41,667 bases of DNA, taken from Holtermannia corniformis. Lineage: Eukaryota > Basidiomycota > Tremellomycetes > Holtermanniales. Shown piece by piece: positions 1 to 12,190 of this stretch; within the stretch, counting starts at the first letter, position 1; each line of letters opens with the position of its first letter. The position numbers and the translations under genes were made by a program. The notes below the pieces were generated by a model that did no database searches, was not told the DNA's origin, and saw nothing but the letters and a program-made list of their open reading frames with translations. The stretch lies in contig BCIJ01000050.1 of the NCBI GenBank assembly GCA_001599935.1, positions 8,068 to 49,734 on the forward strand, given 5' to 3'.

Positions 1-1622
1 CCAATCTGAAAGCAGCGTAGCAATGGGCGGTGGTAGACCATCGAGCGGACGCATGACTTGGACGTGCGGGTCTTCGGGACGCGGCGTACGAGACGTGTCC
101 ACGTCTACACCGTATTCGGCGAAGTTGCGCGATGCGTGCTCAAGCACCTCTGGGTCCTCGTCGTCGAGCTCTGGTCCCTCAGTAGGATGAAGGTCCAGAC
201 TGATGCCGGAGAGCCGCGCAACCACCCAGCCTGCAGAGATCAGCACTGTGCCAGAGCCAGATCTACTCTAAAATCACTCACTCTGCGCAGCCAACTGCTT
301 CGGCGTCAAGCCCTTCTCAGTGGACAACCTGTGGTTGTTCCACTGTTCCTGGAAGTGGTCAAGGGCTGCCTGCAGCTGCGGCAAGTAGCACTTGTGCAGA
401 CAGAACATGTCGAGAGGATCGTCGATGTTGAGGTGGCCGTCATCTTCGAGAGTCTCGAAAATGGCTGGATAGAGCCCAGTGCACCAGTTTTGGAGGTCGA
501 CCCAAAGCCTCTCGATACGCTGGTTGTGCGTAGACGTCCCAACAATGAATGAGCCGCGATTCTCGCCTGAAAGACGGTCAGTAGGCTACAGTGGCACTTC
601 GAGTGCACGAACCTCGAACCTCTTCCATGAGCTCTTTGACGCGCAGATTCTCCCCACCTGCGTCAACGCGGATGCGGCTGGGCCAGCCAAACGTCTCGGT
701 GGCCTGCTTGAAGCCGGCGAGCACCGTCTCNGCGAAATTATTGTCGGCCACGCGCATAAAAGTCACCAATCGAGTTTTGCCGTCGATACAGCCGTGGATG
801 ACGAACTTCCACTTGATGAGCTTGTGGTGGCCNTCCATGTGCCACAGGGAGTTGACCCATGGCACGAAGTACTTGCGGCGTCGAATCTCTTGAGCCCAGC
901 GACGCGAAACTTGCCCGGGATACATGTTGCGGATCATGTACTTTACGCGATCACGTTGGATGACCAAACCCATGCTTTTGAGGGCCGCGGACACTGCGGT
1001 GGCACCCTGAGAGGGCGGACCAGTCTCCATAATCATGTTGATGGCTTCGGCAAGCTGGTTGTTCGATATCCAAGAGAAGCCGCGCTTTGTGATTCCCCAG
1101 TCTTCCCGGCGGCGGCGCAGAGTGCGATCCGAACAGCCCACAATGTTGCCTATGACCTCATCCGTGAAGCCAGCGCCAGTGAGGTAGAGNACAAGGCCCA
1201 TGTCGATGTCGACGTATCGACCGCGGCTTGAAGGAAATGGGGCTCGAGGAAGTAAATCGAGCTGCGACTGGGACTTCTCAATGTNGGAGAGGATNTCGCG
1301 ATGGTGTAGGAGGTAGAAGGTGAGCTGCTGGAAGGGCGAATGCGGCATGCACGGTTGTAGAGCGTTGAGACGGATGAGGAGGGTCTGAATGTCGCGAAGA
1401 AGGCTTGCGAGGGCCAGAGGATCCCTGTCAACAGCCGGCTGCGCGATATAGGCTCTGATGTGGTCAGAGTCGTCGTAGATGTGTTCCTCCACGAGTTTGA
1501 TCTGCTCAATCGTGAGGGGGAGCGGCTAATCATGCAGTGAGGATCCATTCCGATCACGACGGANTGCATGATCAACTCACTCGGCCGTCATCATCCAAGG
1601 GCGGGCCAACAGGGCAATCCAT
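1..1622 (-). CDS. DDE integrase-core protein, intron-bearing, 3' end cut by the window edge
   Basis: Exons read as 1581-1622, 613-1525, 282-566 and <1-230, with introns of 55, 46 and 51 nt; all junction phases agree. The protein starts MDCPVGPPLDDDGRPLPL. A helix-turn-helix-like stretch (FTDEVIGNIVGCSDRTLRRR) precedes an integrase core. The core reads LWHM-(D/E)-GHHKLIKWKFVIHG, then RVDAGGEN, then STHNQRIERLWVDLQNW, which supplies the D, D and E positions. The codon for the first acidic residue contains an N (GAN), so only Asp or Glu is possible. The C-terminal exon (EYGVDVDTSRTPRPED) matches the tail usual in this family. These genes are common and multicopy in basidiomycetes and derive from transposon or retroelement integrases. 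No terminal repeats are visible here, so I cannot say whether it is mobile or a host gene. Nine ambiguous bases lie in and just upstream of it. Confidence 0.8.
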
Positions 1623-2149
1623 GGCACAGGGTTGTTCTAGAGGATGATACCAATGTAAGAGTGGGCGGGAGAGGGTGGGAGGAGGGGTGTACGCGGAGCT
1701 ACAAGCTTAAAGTCCCATCGCTACATCCGAGAAGGCNGACCAGTCTGTTCAAAGGTATTGTNAGCTTCCCGATCAAGTAAACACGCGGCTGACNGCACGA
1801 GAAGATAGCTACGATCTGTCTGAGCACACTGATGTTCTTTGATGCTCGCCAGCGATCTTTGTTGTGGTTGTACGACCTAAAAACAAACCGAGCACCTAAA
1901 GCTAAAACGCATGTCTTAATATTGTCCGCTACCGTCCGTCATAATTAGGAACGCGTTGTAGTGATCGCCACTTTGATTAGGATAACCATCATAACCAACG
2001 TCGGTAGAGGGTACGATCCTGTCGAGGTGTTGGTAGCACAAGCAGAGACCAAGCACAATACCTGCAGAGCCCAAGCTCTATAGACTGTCAGAGCTGCACT
2101 CAGTGAACGAGCGTCGAAAGAAGACATCGGCTCGTCATCCAGTGCGGCC
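1623..2149. other. Intergenic region between divergent integrase and STT4 genes
   Basis: No convincing gene. It must hold the promoters of both flanking genes. A 107-codon open frame on the minus strand (1945-2268) overlaps the first STT4 exons and has no recognisable content. Three ambiguous bases lie at 1738-1794. Confidence 0.5.
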
Positions 2150-5100
2150 ATGGACTGGTCAGCACCTCGCATCCCGCATCGCTTTCTGCTAACGCGATCA
2201 CAGCCTTGATGAACCTCTACATCTGCAGATATTGGCGTCGCTAGCAACTCATGTCGCCGCAAGCCCAAAGACAGACAACGCTGACAGCACGGGCCTCGAT
2301 ATCCTCGTCAACGGTCTACCCGAGACGACGCAAGCGGCCGGCGATGATGTCGAGGAATGGGCAAGTATCATGCCTAGTCACTACACACGCTGACGCCGAC
2401 AGACGGACTACGAGGTGAACCATGCAGTATCGTATGCTCGCTATGCTGCGTCCCTTGCGCGAGAAGCCCCAGCACTGGCGGAGACATTTCCGGTTCTCAA
2501 GGACCTGCTCAAGGGCGTCATGTCCGGCTCTTTGCCCCTCGGTGGTTAGTGCCAGGTAGTGAACAACCGATTCATCATTGATCTTTGGCAGACCATCACG
2601 TACAACACCCTGCAGCAGCGCTACTGAGGGCCATCCTCCACGTTGGCTTATGCGTTCCTGCACTGTCCAGTGATGCAGTCGAGGAGATTGAGCTCTATGC
2701 TGAGAAGACGGCCCGTAGTGCCAAAGAGGGCTCCACTCCTGGTCCGTGCTTTGTTGTACTAGTTGAACAGGCATGCTCACGACGTTAGAGTTCTCTCTTC
2801 ATCTCCTTGCCGCCCTACACGACTCTCTCATCGCTGTCCCGGCGCCAAGACTACCTCAGTCGTGCCTTGCCAACCTCATCAATTCTCTCATTACCATCGC
2901 GTCGCCGGCCAACCTCGTCAAGATCTTCTCGGGGCCGTCTTCTTCGAGCTCGCCGACGCCGGTATACATCATCGCCGGAAGACCCTGGTACCCTGCGACG
3001 GTGCTTGCACATGTCGTGGAAACTTGCAATGTGTTACTAGCCGTGGCTCTTCTCTCGCCACTGGAGCACTCGAACACCTCGGACGATTCGCAGTTCGTTC
3101 TGACGAGTGCACTGAAGCAATTGGCCGCAAAGCCCATCGACGAGCAACTGAAGCTCGGCCAGTCGAGCGAAGGACAAGAGTTGATCGACCAGGTCAAACG
3201 CTTGACCACTGGCTGGTGGGTAGAACTCGTCGGCGGCGGATCAGGTAGCGGGTCCGGGCTGGGTAGGCGCGGCAGTGTGGCGCTGAGTGATGAGGACGAG
3301 GTCATCGCCGCTAGCGAAAGCCTTGTAAGTAAAGTGGTCATGCGAAGAACGGATCGCTGATACAAGCAGTTGCTCCTGACATTGCTCGACCTTCACTCGA
3401 CTCGAGACGATCCCGCTCATCTCACGCGGATCAAGTTGTTGTTAAGTGAGAACTCGGCCGTCAGCGACACTGCCATCATCGAGACCGGCTTCACCTGCGC
3501 AGCCATCACTGTCCGCAAGTGGGTCACTACTGCACATCTCATGCCAACGCTCACGCCTCGCAGTGCACCGGTCCTCGCTGTTTCCACTACCAATCACATC
3601 CGCCGCTTCTTGGCCTCGCCTGCGTTGGCTTTGGAGGCTGAGATTGGCTGCGCGTCCAGTACAGATGTTCCAGACATTGTCTCGGCGGCCGCAAAATGCC
3701 TCGCTACATGCATCGAGGTACGCAAGTATCGGTGCAATCTGCTCTCGGCTGATGCCTTGTAGTTGGCACCGGGAGACGATCTCATCTCGTCCACACTGTA
3801 CTCGTTGCTTAACACCCTCGCCCACGGTCAAGGGTCGTCCTTTCACCCTGGTGGCGCGCAATCTGTCAAGTCCGCTCCGCACTTTGCGCACGATGCCCTT
3901 TCGAAAGATGAAGGCGCCACCGTGCGGACGGTTGGCACCGGTCCTCGTTCGGATGAGCAGAGAAGGCTTGTTGGGATGACAACGGTTGGCGTCGTTGCAC
4001 AATTGGCCCTTGAAGTCGGCCGAGACGATGTGAGTTGTGCGTGCCCAGCGTCGCTAGCTCTGATGATTTTAGGTGATTCACCTCAGCACGTCGATGCTGC
4101 TACAGCGTTTGCGTGCCGCGGATCCAGTGACTGAAGCCTCGATTGTAAACAACCTGGTCCCTCTTGCTCTTGCTGGAACCAAGGCCGACTTGATCGAGGT
4201 GTTCCGCGCGCTCTCGCTCCTGTCGCGCTCAAACCACCCCGAGGACTCGCGTAGCTCTGCTCACGCTGTTCTTGCAGCGCAAACGAAGCTGGCTCACGGA
4301 CTCGGCAAGCGTCTCGACTGTTGCGACAGTTACCTTGTCGAATTGCTGCTCTTGTTTGCCGAAAAGGGTACTCAGGTGCAGATGGTAGCAGCCGCGGGTA
4401 GCCATAAGGACAAGGAAAAGGCTTCGGCTTTCAGCGAAGGCCGCTACAAGGAGCTCAAGGCTGGCTTGTCAGCATTGCTCATCCCCATCGCCGCCCTGCT
4501 TTCACACGACAAATACCAGCCGCAGGTTCACGCCCAAGCCGAACTCGTCGCGCACTTCCGCAACCTATGGTTCCTCTGTGTCGTCTTCGGCTTCACTGGT
4601 GGCAAGAGTACCCTCGTCGAAGTCGAGACGGCAGCTCTCGAAGCAATTGCTCAAAAGACGCCGCCTCTCATCCTCGAGAGCGCCAACGACTATGTGGCCA
4701 GTGATCTAGAGTACAACTCGATCCTGCGCAAAGACTTTGCGCATACTGTCAGTGATGTGTATGTCGTCGATAACTTTTTGACAAGTGCAGATCCACAACA
4801 AGCAGCGTGCGGCTTTGACTGAGCTCCTGCCTCGGGGCAGCGGCGATGTCCGGAACATGACCGTGCCGCAGTTGACCCTGCTCGCGGCTGTTCACGACCT
4901 CGAAGACTTGCGTACGAGGAACAATGGACCTTCAGGGATCGTGCACTACTTTGCGAATGACAGTGTCAATCAGAGTAGTCTCGTCGGACCACTCGAGGCC
5001 ATCGCCACAAAGGTATGATCCTCGCCGTCGCCGAGGTCGCGCTAACAAGTGCAGATCTCCAAAGCGTTCCTCAAACAGCTCAGTGCGCTCACTGTCACCC

Positions 5101-8100
5101 ACACGCTCTCGCCCGCGCTCTCGGAAGAGGTCTGCAAAATGTTGATTGCTTGCACCCACCGCTTCCGCAAAGTGCGCGAGGTGTCTTTGCGCTACCTCCG
5201 ATCTGTGCTAGAGTCGTTCTCCGGCCTCATGTGCGATCGCAAGGTTGTGTTTACCTTGCTGGAGCTTCTTACGCTCGTTCGCCGGAGTTGTGAACATCAA
5301 TACACCGACGAGGTGGGTGAAGCCCGGCGTCCCGCTCATGGCCTGCTGACATTGGCAGTACTCGCCAGTGTACGAGTACAGGTCCGACAAGCTGGATCTT
5401 ACGTTGGAAATCACGGACGACTACCTCGTGCGGAACGAGATAGTGTCTCAGCTGCATGCGGCCGCGGTGCAATGGCTCACCTTGGCCATCTCGCGGGCTC
5501 CAATCGAGGTGCAATCGATCTTGCAGGTGCGTCTGGCAGTAGTACGTTTCCCGAGCTGACATCGGGCAGAGCTATCTGAACGAATCGCGCGATGTGCTGT
5601 TGGTGGATAGCGTAGAGATGGGTGCAGGATTGGCCCTGCAGTTTGCCAAATCTATCTCCAAGGTGGATCGTCAAGAGAGTAAGTGTCTTTCGCGCTGTAT
5701 CTCCGTGCTACTGACCGATTGTAGCTCTGATGCCCAACATCGGCGGGTGGCCGTCTGACAGTGCCAACCTTTTGGCCAGTCAGTTTGCTGCAAAGAACTA
5801 CTTTACCGGGCAGCTCAGCGGGGCACGTCTGGTTTTGGAGCAAGGTACGAGGTAGATGCTGTTCCAGAGGCTTACTAACCTGTAATAGGTCTTCGACAAT
5901 TGCAGAAGGACTCTCCAGCTGAATCGACTGAAAGAGAGCTGCTGGCATTCAAGGCGCAAATGGCCGAAGCTGTAATGATGACTCAGTCGAAGCAAGGTCA
6001 TCTCAGTGTTCCGGACGTCCGTCGGCTTCTGTTGCGCGCTGCCTCGGTCCTCGTCGCGTCGCCAAGGGTAAGCAGACCAGCTTTCACACACAAGGAGACT
6101 GATGAGTTGCAGATGGACAGTGATGTTCTGCACTACCTCGTGGCGCTACCCATCGCAATCTTCACTCCGTTGGCTATCGCCGCCGGGGTCGACGCCTGGA
6201 CGTGGCTCATCAGCGAGCGACCCGAAGCACATGTAGCGCTTCTTGGCGAGATATCCGCGGGCTGGCTCGGTACCATTCGAGAGCGTAAAGGCATCTTTAG
6301 CAGTTCCATGGAGTACGTTCCGTCAATCGCACACACCGCGCTGACCTGTTCAGTTACGATGACCCATTCGCTCGTCCGGTCGAATATACGCCCAGCGACA
6401 AGAAGTTTAGCGATCTCGAGCTTGCCAAAGCGCATCGACTTCTCAAGCCACACTTGCTACTTGTGCAGGTGTTGTCAAGCCAATTCCATGCTGTCAAGTA
6501 TCGACAACCCGGCATCATGTTGTCGATGACTCGGCTGATGCTGCGGTCATTGCGAGCGCCTATGAGGTGATTATGCGTGGTACAGTGCCTTTGGCTATCG
6601 TAGCTGACATCAACAGCACGCACCCTCTTGCGAGGGAAGTGCGCTTCTCGTTGCTTCTCCTCGGCTTCCAGATCCTTGCTAGCAGCCGTATGGAGGCTTT
6701 CCTTGAGTTGCGCTTCCGTGACAGGTTGTTCGCCGCAGCATTCGGCTGGTTTTCTGTCCGGCCACAGTCAGTTTCGTGGGCCCTTGAGTGCTGTTTGGCT
6801 GACTCGCACAGGTGGTCTTTTGGTAGCGATCGAGTCCAAGTCGGTGCTGAAATCAAGTTACTCGGCGATTTCTGGGCTGCTGTGCAGAATGACCGCGTGA
6901 GGGGGGATCACTCGACCTCGTCCCTCGCCGATCGGAGCCCTGCACTACTCATCCCAGGTGCGCTGCATCTCCGCAACAGACGATGAGCACCGCTGATTTG
7001 GCAGGGACGGCTTCACTGCATGAGTATGTCGCGCAACACGCTGAGCGAACTCGGCTCCTTCAACTCCTTGTCGAAAGTGACATCTCCCGGCTCATCGTTT
7101 GGCACAACCCTGTCAACGACCCGCGGCGCAGCACCTCGACCGTTGGTGCCGTGGAGAAGGCTGTCACTCAAGTGAGTTACAATGAGCTTGAAGGTCCTGA
7201 CTGACGCTCGCAGGACGAGTGGACACGCTTGCTGCGTCTCGCTTGGCGCCTTGCGCCAGCCATGGCGGTGCACATGGGTGAACGCTTCAAGGTGCCTGCA
7301 GTACAAGCGGAGATCAGTCGGCTCGTCAGGACAGATCCAAAGGCTGTTCTTCACGTCGCTGAGGCACTGCACTTTCTCCTGGGCGACCGCCTTGAGGCAG
7401 GTGCGCGACGTGGCTTGCAGTATTTGGCACTTTGGGCGCCAGTCCCCCCGGTCACTGCCCTGGTCTATTTCAATCCGCGTTATCAGAACCATCCCGCTGT
7501 CCTGCAATACGCGATGCGTGTGCTCGAGCAGCACCCAGTCGACTTGACATTCTTCTTTGTGCCGCAAGTTGTGCAAGCTCTGCGCGCCGATGGCCTAGGT
7601 GAGTCGAAGGACCGGTTCGTGTACCACATGCTCATCAATTTTTCAAGGCTACGTTGAAGAGTTCATCTTCGAGACTTCCAAGATATCCCAGCTCTTCTGC
7701 CACCAGATCATCTGGAATATGAAGGCCAACACTCATCGGGAAGATGAGGACGTACGTCACTATCATTCCAAGGATGCTAAGCTAACATCGACGTAGGAGG
7801 ACCCCTTGAAGCCAACGCTGGATCGCATGGTCGATAATATCGTCGCGGCATTGTCTGGAGAGGCGCGCGCTTTCTACGACAAGGAGTTCACCTTCTTCAA
7901 CGAGGTCACTGACATCTCTGGCAAACTCAAACCACTTGTCAAGGATAAGAAGAGCAAGGCGGAGAAGAAGGTACGTTGCACCATACCATACCGCTCGCAG
8001 TTGACATTGTGCAGGCTAAGATTGACGAGGAAATGGCCAAGATCGAAGTGTCTGTAGGGGTCTACCTGCCGAGTAACCCCGACGGCATCGTTGTCGATAT

Positions 8101-9312
8101 CGACAAAAAGTCTGGTCGTCCACTTCAAAGTCACGCCAAAGTGAGTTCACCCTCCACATCATGATCGTTGCTCAAGACCGTGCAGGCACCCTTTATGGCA
8201 ACCTTCAAGGTGCAGAAAGAGCGCCTTGAGCTGCCGAGCGGTTCCTCCGTGGAAGTCACCGAAGACTCACAGTTGGTCAAGGTCAAATACGACGTTTGGC
8301 AGTCCGCTATTTTCAAGGTTGGCGACGACTGCAGACAAGACGTCCTAGCCCTCCAAGTCATTGCCATGTTCAAGAATGTTTTCTCATCCGTCGGCCTGAC
8401 GCTGTATCTCTTCCCTTACCGTGTGACAGCCACGGCGCCCGGGGTGAGTCGTATGCAGATGAGGTCATAGACGCTAATGCGTGTAGTGCGGGGTCATCGA
8501 CGTCGTCCCGAACGCCACGTCGCGAGATGAGATGGGCCGTGCCAAAATCAATGATCTCTACTCTTACTTTGTCGATAAGTACGGGAGCGTGGACACGGTC
8601 GCTTTCCAGAAAGCGCGCCTCAACTTTATTCAATCGATGGCCGCCTACTCTCTCGCCTGCTACATCTTACAAATCAAGGACCGGCACAACGGCAACGTCA
8701 TGATTGATGCGGATGGGCATATCGTACACATTGGTGAGCTCGACCGGAGCGATCATCAGATGACTCGCTGACAATCCTAGACTTTGGTTTCCTGTTTGAC
8801 ATAGATAAGTACCTCTGTCTTGATTGACTGCTCGCTGACGCGGCTGTGCCTCTTCCACCTCCCGGAGTAAATCCTTACTATCACCCACAGTGCTCAGCGA
8901 CTGACATACACAGGGCATCAAATTCGAACCGAATAGCTTCAAACTCAACCACGAGATGGTGGTTCTGATGGGCGGCAAGGACTCGCAAGGCTACCAAATG
9001 TTCACCGAATTGACTGTCAAGGCGTTCTTGGCTATCCGACCGCACGCCGACCAGCTGTGTGACACTGTGCACCTCATGCTCGGTACCGCTTTGCCGTCCT
9101 TCAAGGGCGAAGCGACGATTGCGCGATTGAAGGACCGCTTCCAGCTGCAACTTGGTGAACGTGCCGCCGCCGACTACATGATGGGCATCATCAACAGCGC
9201 ATACGAGAACTTCCGCAGTGACGTTTACGCTGCGTTCCAGAAATTCCAGAAGTGAGTGTGCAGACGTGGTGAAATCGACACTGACGCGTGCTGCAGCGGT
9301 ATCCCGTACTAG
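2150..9312 (+). CDS. STT4: Phosphatidylinositol 4-kinase III alpha (Stt4)
   Basis: Makes PI4P from phosphatidylinositol at the plasma membrane, supporting PI(4,5)P2 synthesis, cell-wall signalling and actin. About 29 short exons encode roughly 1,950 aa, the usual Stt4 length. The long alpha-helical N-terminal region includes [18 protein letters not shown] and a block around [19 protein letters not shown]. The PIK accessory domain includes [15 protein letters not shown] and [17 protein letters not shown]. The kinase domain has [20 protein letters not shown], the catalytic loop [10 protein letters not shown], and [19 protein letters not shown], and the protein ends KFQNGIPY. Introns are 41-56 nt, most with CTGAC-like branch sites. 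Two are unusual: a GC-AG candidate at 2361-2402 and an AT-AC candidate at 8805-8858. The start (ATG 2150, an 8-nt first exon, then [20 protein letters not shown]) is inferred from splice phase, so the first three introns are less certain than the rest. The 3' end converges on the next gene, with stop codons 16 nt apart. Confidence 0.95.
8805..8858 (+). other. Apparent AT-AC (ATAAGT..CAC) intron in STT4
   Basis: After the codons for DFGFLFDI plus one G (8804), the sequence runs ATAAGTACCT and ends TCTTCCAC. No GT-AG pair restores the frame. Excising 8805-8858, and then the GT-AG intron 8867-8913, leaves an 8-nt exon CTCCCGGA (8859-8866). Joined, this gives DIAPGGIKFEP, the motif found after DFG in fungal Stt4. 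A candidate branch site (GCTGAC) lies about 20 nt before the 3' end. ATAAGT is the donor form known from U2-type AT-AC introns. Confidence 0.75.
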
Positions 9313-9328
9313 TCGTAGATACATCATG

Positions 9329-10248
9329 TCATCCATTTCTGCCTTCGCCATTCGCTTTGTCTTCCTCTTCATCGTCGTAATCTTCGTCGTCCCCATCTGC
9401 GGGCCGGTGGATACCGTGCAGGAAGACCCACGCAGTGAAGATGATGGGGATGGCGTACCAACTGCATCAAAGGGTCAGTGCAGTCTGAGCGTGCGTGGGC
9501 ATGCTTACATGATGTGTGCCATCCCCGTGTCTGCCATCGACTCGCTCATCCAGCACAACAAGGCGATGCCGAGAACGACGATGGCGACCAATGTGGCCCA
9601 CATGCAGCGCGCAAAGATGTGGGCCGTCCACGCCCGTGACTGCGCACTGCGCTCGCCAGTCAGACCTCGACAATGTGCAAATCCAGAGCGCAGATTCGCG
9701 CCCGTAGCGACTACAGCTGCCGTCGCCGCCACTGATCGATCAGCTTTGCTAACCCACACTGACTTTACTGACCTAGCCCATGCGCCAGAAGCAAAGCTGA
9801 CAATCCCCAACGAGGAAAGAATGCCCAGGAGCCTGTCAAGGTGGGCGCCTGATAGAAGACCGAGTTTTGGCATGTACTATATACCGTGAGTACCAGAATC
9901 CTGCCTAGAGACACTCACTCACTTGCCGTCGCAGTAACCGGTCGCCCCCAACTTTGTGTCGTCCTTGACGGCGAACCACAGATTCGTGATCGGTCCCGTC
10001 GTTGCCAAAACACCCATCAACACCCACACCGTCAACGCTGTCGTCACAGGCAGGTAAGCCCAGATGACTGGCCACCCCCGCCACTGCGCGAATAGATGCC
10101 ACTGCCACTTGACGTTCCTCCAGACGTGAGATCGAGGCTGCTCTACTTCTTCGCTTTGCGGCTTTGCTGTTCTCCGCGAAACTGGCTTCTCTTCCACCTG
10201 CCTGTCATCCCTTGGGCCCGACTCTACATCTTCGGGCGGCTTGGGCAT
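9329..10248 (-). CDS. Four-transmembrane protein of unknown function
   Basis: Four exons (9923-10248, 9773-9876, 9509-9731, 9329-9461) separated by 46-, 41- and 47-nt introns give 261 aa with consistent phase. The N-terminus (residues 1-45) is charged and hydrophilic. Four hydrophobic segments follow: around YLPVTTALTVWVLMGVLA, WGLSALLLAHGLVAATAAV, MWATLVAIVVLGIALLCWM, and IIWYAIPIIFTAWVFL. The tail is strongly acidic (DGDDEDYDDEEED). Three cysteines lie in the two extramembrane loops. I do not recognise the family; it looks like a fungal integral membrane protein. Its 3' end abuts STT4 on the opposite strand, so the two transcripts probably overlap. Confidence 0.75.
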
Positions 10249-10657
10249 GGCCAGACATGTGTGTGGGTGCTGTCGACGGTGGCCAGTATGCTGACCGAGA
10301 CGCCAGAGTCGATGTGATCCTCAAAGGAATGCGTCTGAACGCGTTTCAATACTTGGCGGTTTATCAAAGGTCCGCCGCACGCTGGCGGATCCAGGCCGCC
10401 TGCTAGCGGGTAGGGCAGCGCTCTATACCGTCCAAAGGTACAAAGGAGCTTACGCCGCCCGGACTTCAACGGAAGTGGCGTGTACAGACAAAGGATTCCG
10501 GTGGTGCGAGCTGTGAGTTGGCGTCGGTTCGTGCTGGATCACATCTCACACGACCACAATCTGGTTTGTCCCAAGATTCGCTCCCGCCCCGGGGCCGGTG
10601 CTGCCAAGCAACCGCGAATTGACACTTTGGCGGTCCACTGGACAGCAGGACTGCAAC
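10249..10657. other. Divergent promoter region
   Basis: It lies between the outward-facing starts of the membrane protein gene (10248, minus) and the 428-aa protein gene (10658, plus). The open frames here are short and overlap in several frames without protein-like composition. I see no repeat or RNA gene. Confidence 0.5.
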
Positions 10658-12081
10658 ATGGACGGCGAGGAGTCGCGGGTCTTGGACCCAGAGCAGCGGG
10701 GCTCGCAAACGTCAATCAACGCACTGTCGATCGACCTCCCACCCAAGGAAGTCCTGTATCTCTTTATCGGGTTCTCGTCTTACATGCGAGCGCCGATGCA
10801 GGGTAGCACCGAGCTGGACAGCAATGACTTTAAGAATGCTGTGAGGCTGCTGGATCACGCTCGGGTGAGTCCTTCGGCTCAGTCCATCGGCTACTCGTAC
10901 GTCAGGGTTGATGAAGACAGGCATTGGAAAGGCAACCTCTCTCGAATGCCCACGTCCTTCACATCAAATATCGCTTCCGAAGTTCACCGGGGGAATCACG
11001 CCCAAGCGCAGCCAAGGTTGCGCCGCCATCGGTCCCCGCCAAGCCCATTCCTCAACCGTTCTCCGTTCTCCACGACCCTGTCATCAAGCTCGACTATCGT
11101 GAGTTGATCGCGTGACTTCAGACATGACTGACGAGGCAGAGGACTCTGGTGTGTTTGAACCGACGCCTTCTCAAGCGGTGTCCCGCTACATCTCACAATA
11201 CTGCCATCCCCTGCCTCGTATTATTGTCGTGTCCTACGTGGCATCCGATGTCACCTGGTATGTTCGTTGAGCTCCGGGTTGAAGACTGACTGTACAGCAC
11301 GCACATTGCCGGCCTCGCATCGTGGGCTCTTTCGCAAACTCCTCCAATCTACGTGTTTTCTCCCAACGAGACTCGGTTGCGAGAAACGCGGCCGCTATCG
11401 GTCGCCTTGGGCCATGCCATCCCGCTAGCCATGTACGAGTCTCCGCCATCCTGCCATTCCACAATCGGACTTCCGCAACTGCCACCGCCCAAACTTGGAT
11501 CATCAGCGCCCGAGCACGCCGTGCCCAAGCGCTTCGATTCCCCTCCTTCTGCACGCGCACCTATCGAGACATCGACAGCGGACCGGACCCCGTTGTGGAC
11601 ACTCGCATCGGGAGCTGGCTTCCTAGCAGGGTTCACGACCAAGACGTGGCAAATCAAGATTACCGATTTCTCCGCTATTAACCTGTCAGACAAGCTCGCG
11701 GTCGACGACCCGGCGCATCCCTGGCATCTACTCAAGTTCAAGTCGCCGCAGCCGCGCAGTCTTGGCAAAAGCCATACTTCGGCCTCGACCACGTCGTTGA
11801 TGATCTCACCGTCACCACTGCGAAGTCCGGTGACGCACCATCGGAGTTCGTCGCAGCAGATGACGAAAGGCTGGCGGAAAGAGAGCAAGGAGCGGATGGA
11901 GGACGTGGTCGACGCCCTGGGAGGCGAAGCGATTCCCGAAGGCGAGGTTGTGAGCTTGATGCACCAATTAGAGGATGCGCTGCGGATGGCGAACAAGGCG
12001 GTCGATGGGCAAGAGGAGCCGATCGGGATGGCAGGCGCGTCGGGAGTGCTACTGAACAGTCTGAGACGGAAACGTGGATAG
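10658..12081 (+). CDS. Unrecognised 428-aa protein
   Basis: Exons 10658-10864, 10921-11098, 11140-11257 and 11298-12081, with introns of 56, 41 and 40 nt, give 428 aa in phase. An ATG 60 nt upstream position is not present in frame, although the frame stays open to 10598. The N-terminal 200 residues look globular (KEVLYLFIGFSSYM, PLPRIIVVSYVASDV, HIAGLASWALSQTPP). The middle contains WTLASGAGFLAGFTTKTW. The C-terminal third is Ser/Pro-rich, then charged and helical (SKERMEDVVDALGGE, LMHQLEDALRMANKAV), ending in the basic LLNSLRRKRG. I know no domain that fits. It converges on the GATA factor gene 110 nt away. Confidence 0.7.
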
Positions 12082-12190
12082 GCTAGATGCGAGTTGTAAG
12101 AGATCCAAAGTCGTAAACGTTCATGACATGGCAGCATTACACCCAAAAGATCAGGCAGACAGTCCTAGTCGTACAGTCGGTAGGGTCGGC

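Noticed and set aside
479..1231. 250-codon open frame on the plus strand at the left edge
   Set aside because: It is the complement of the integrase exons, which show conserved motifs and splice phase on the minus strand.
8801..8866. GT donor at 8809 (AA|GTACCT) as an alternative to the AT-AC intron
   Set aside because: It has no acceptor that preserves the frame and would lose the conserved APGG residues.
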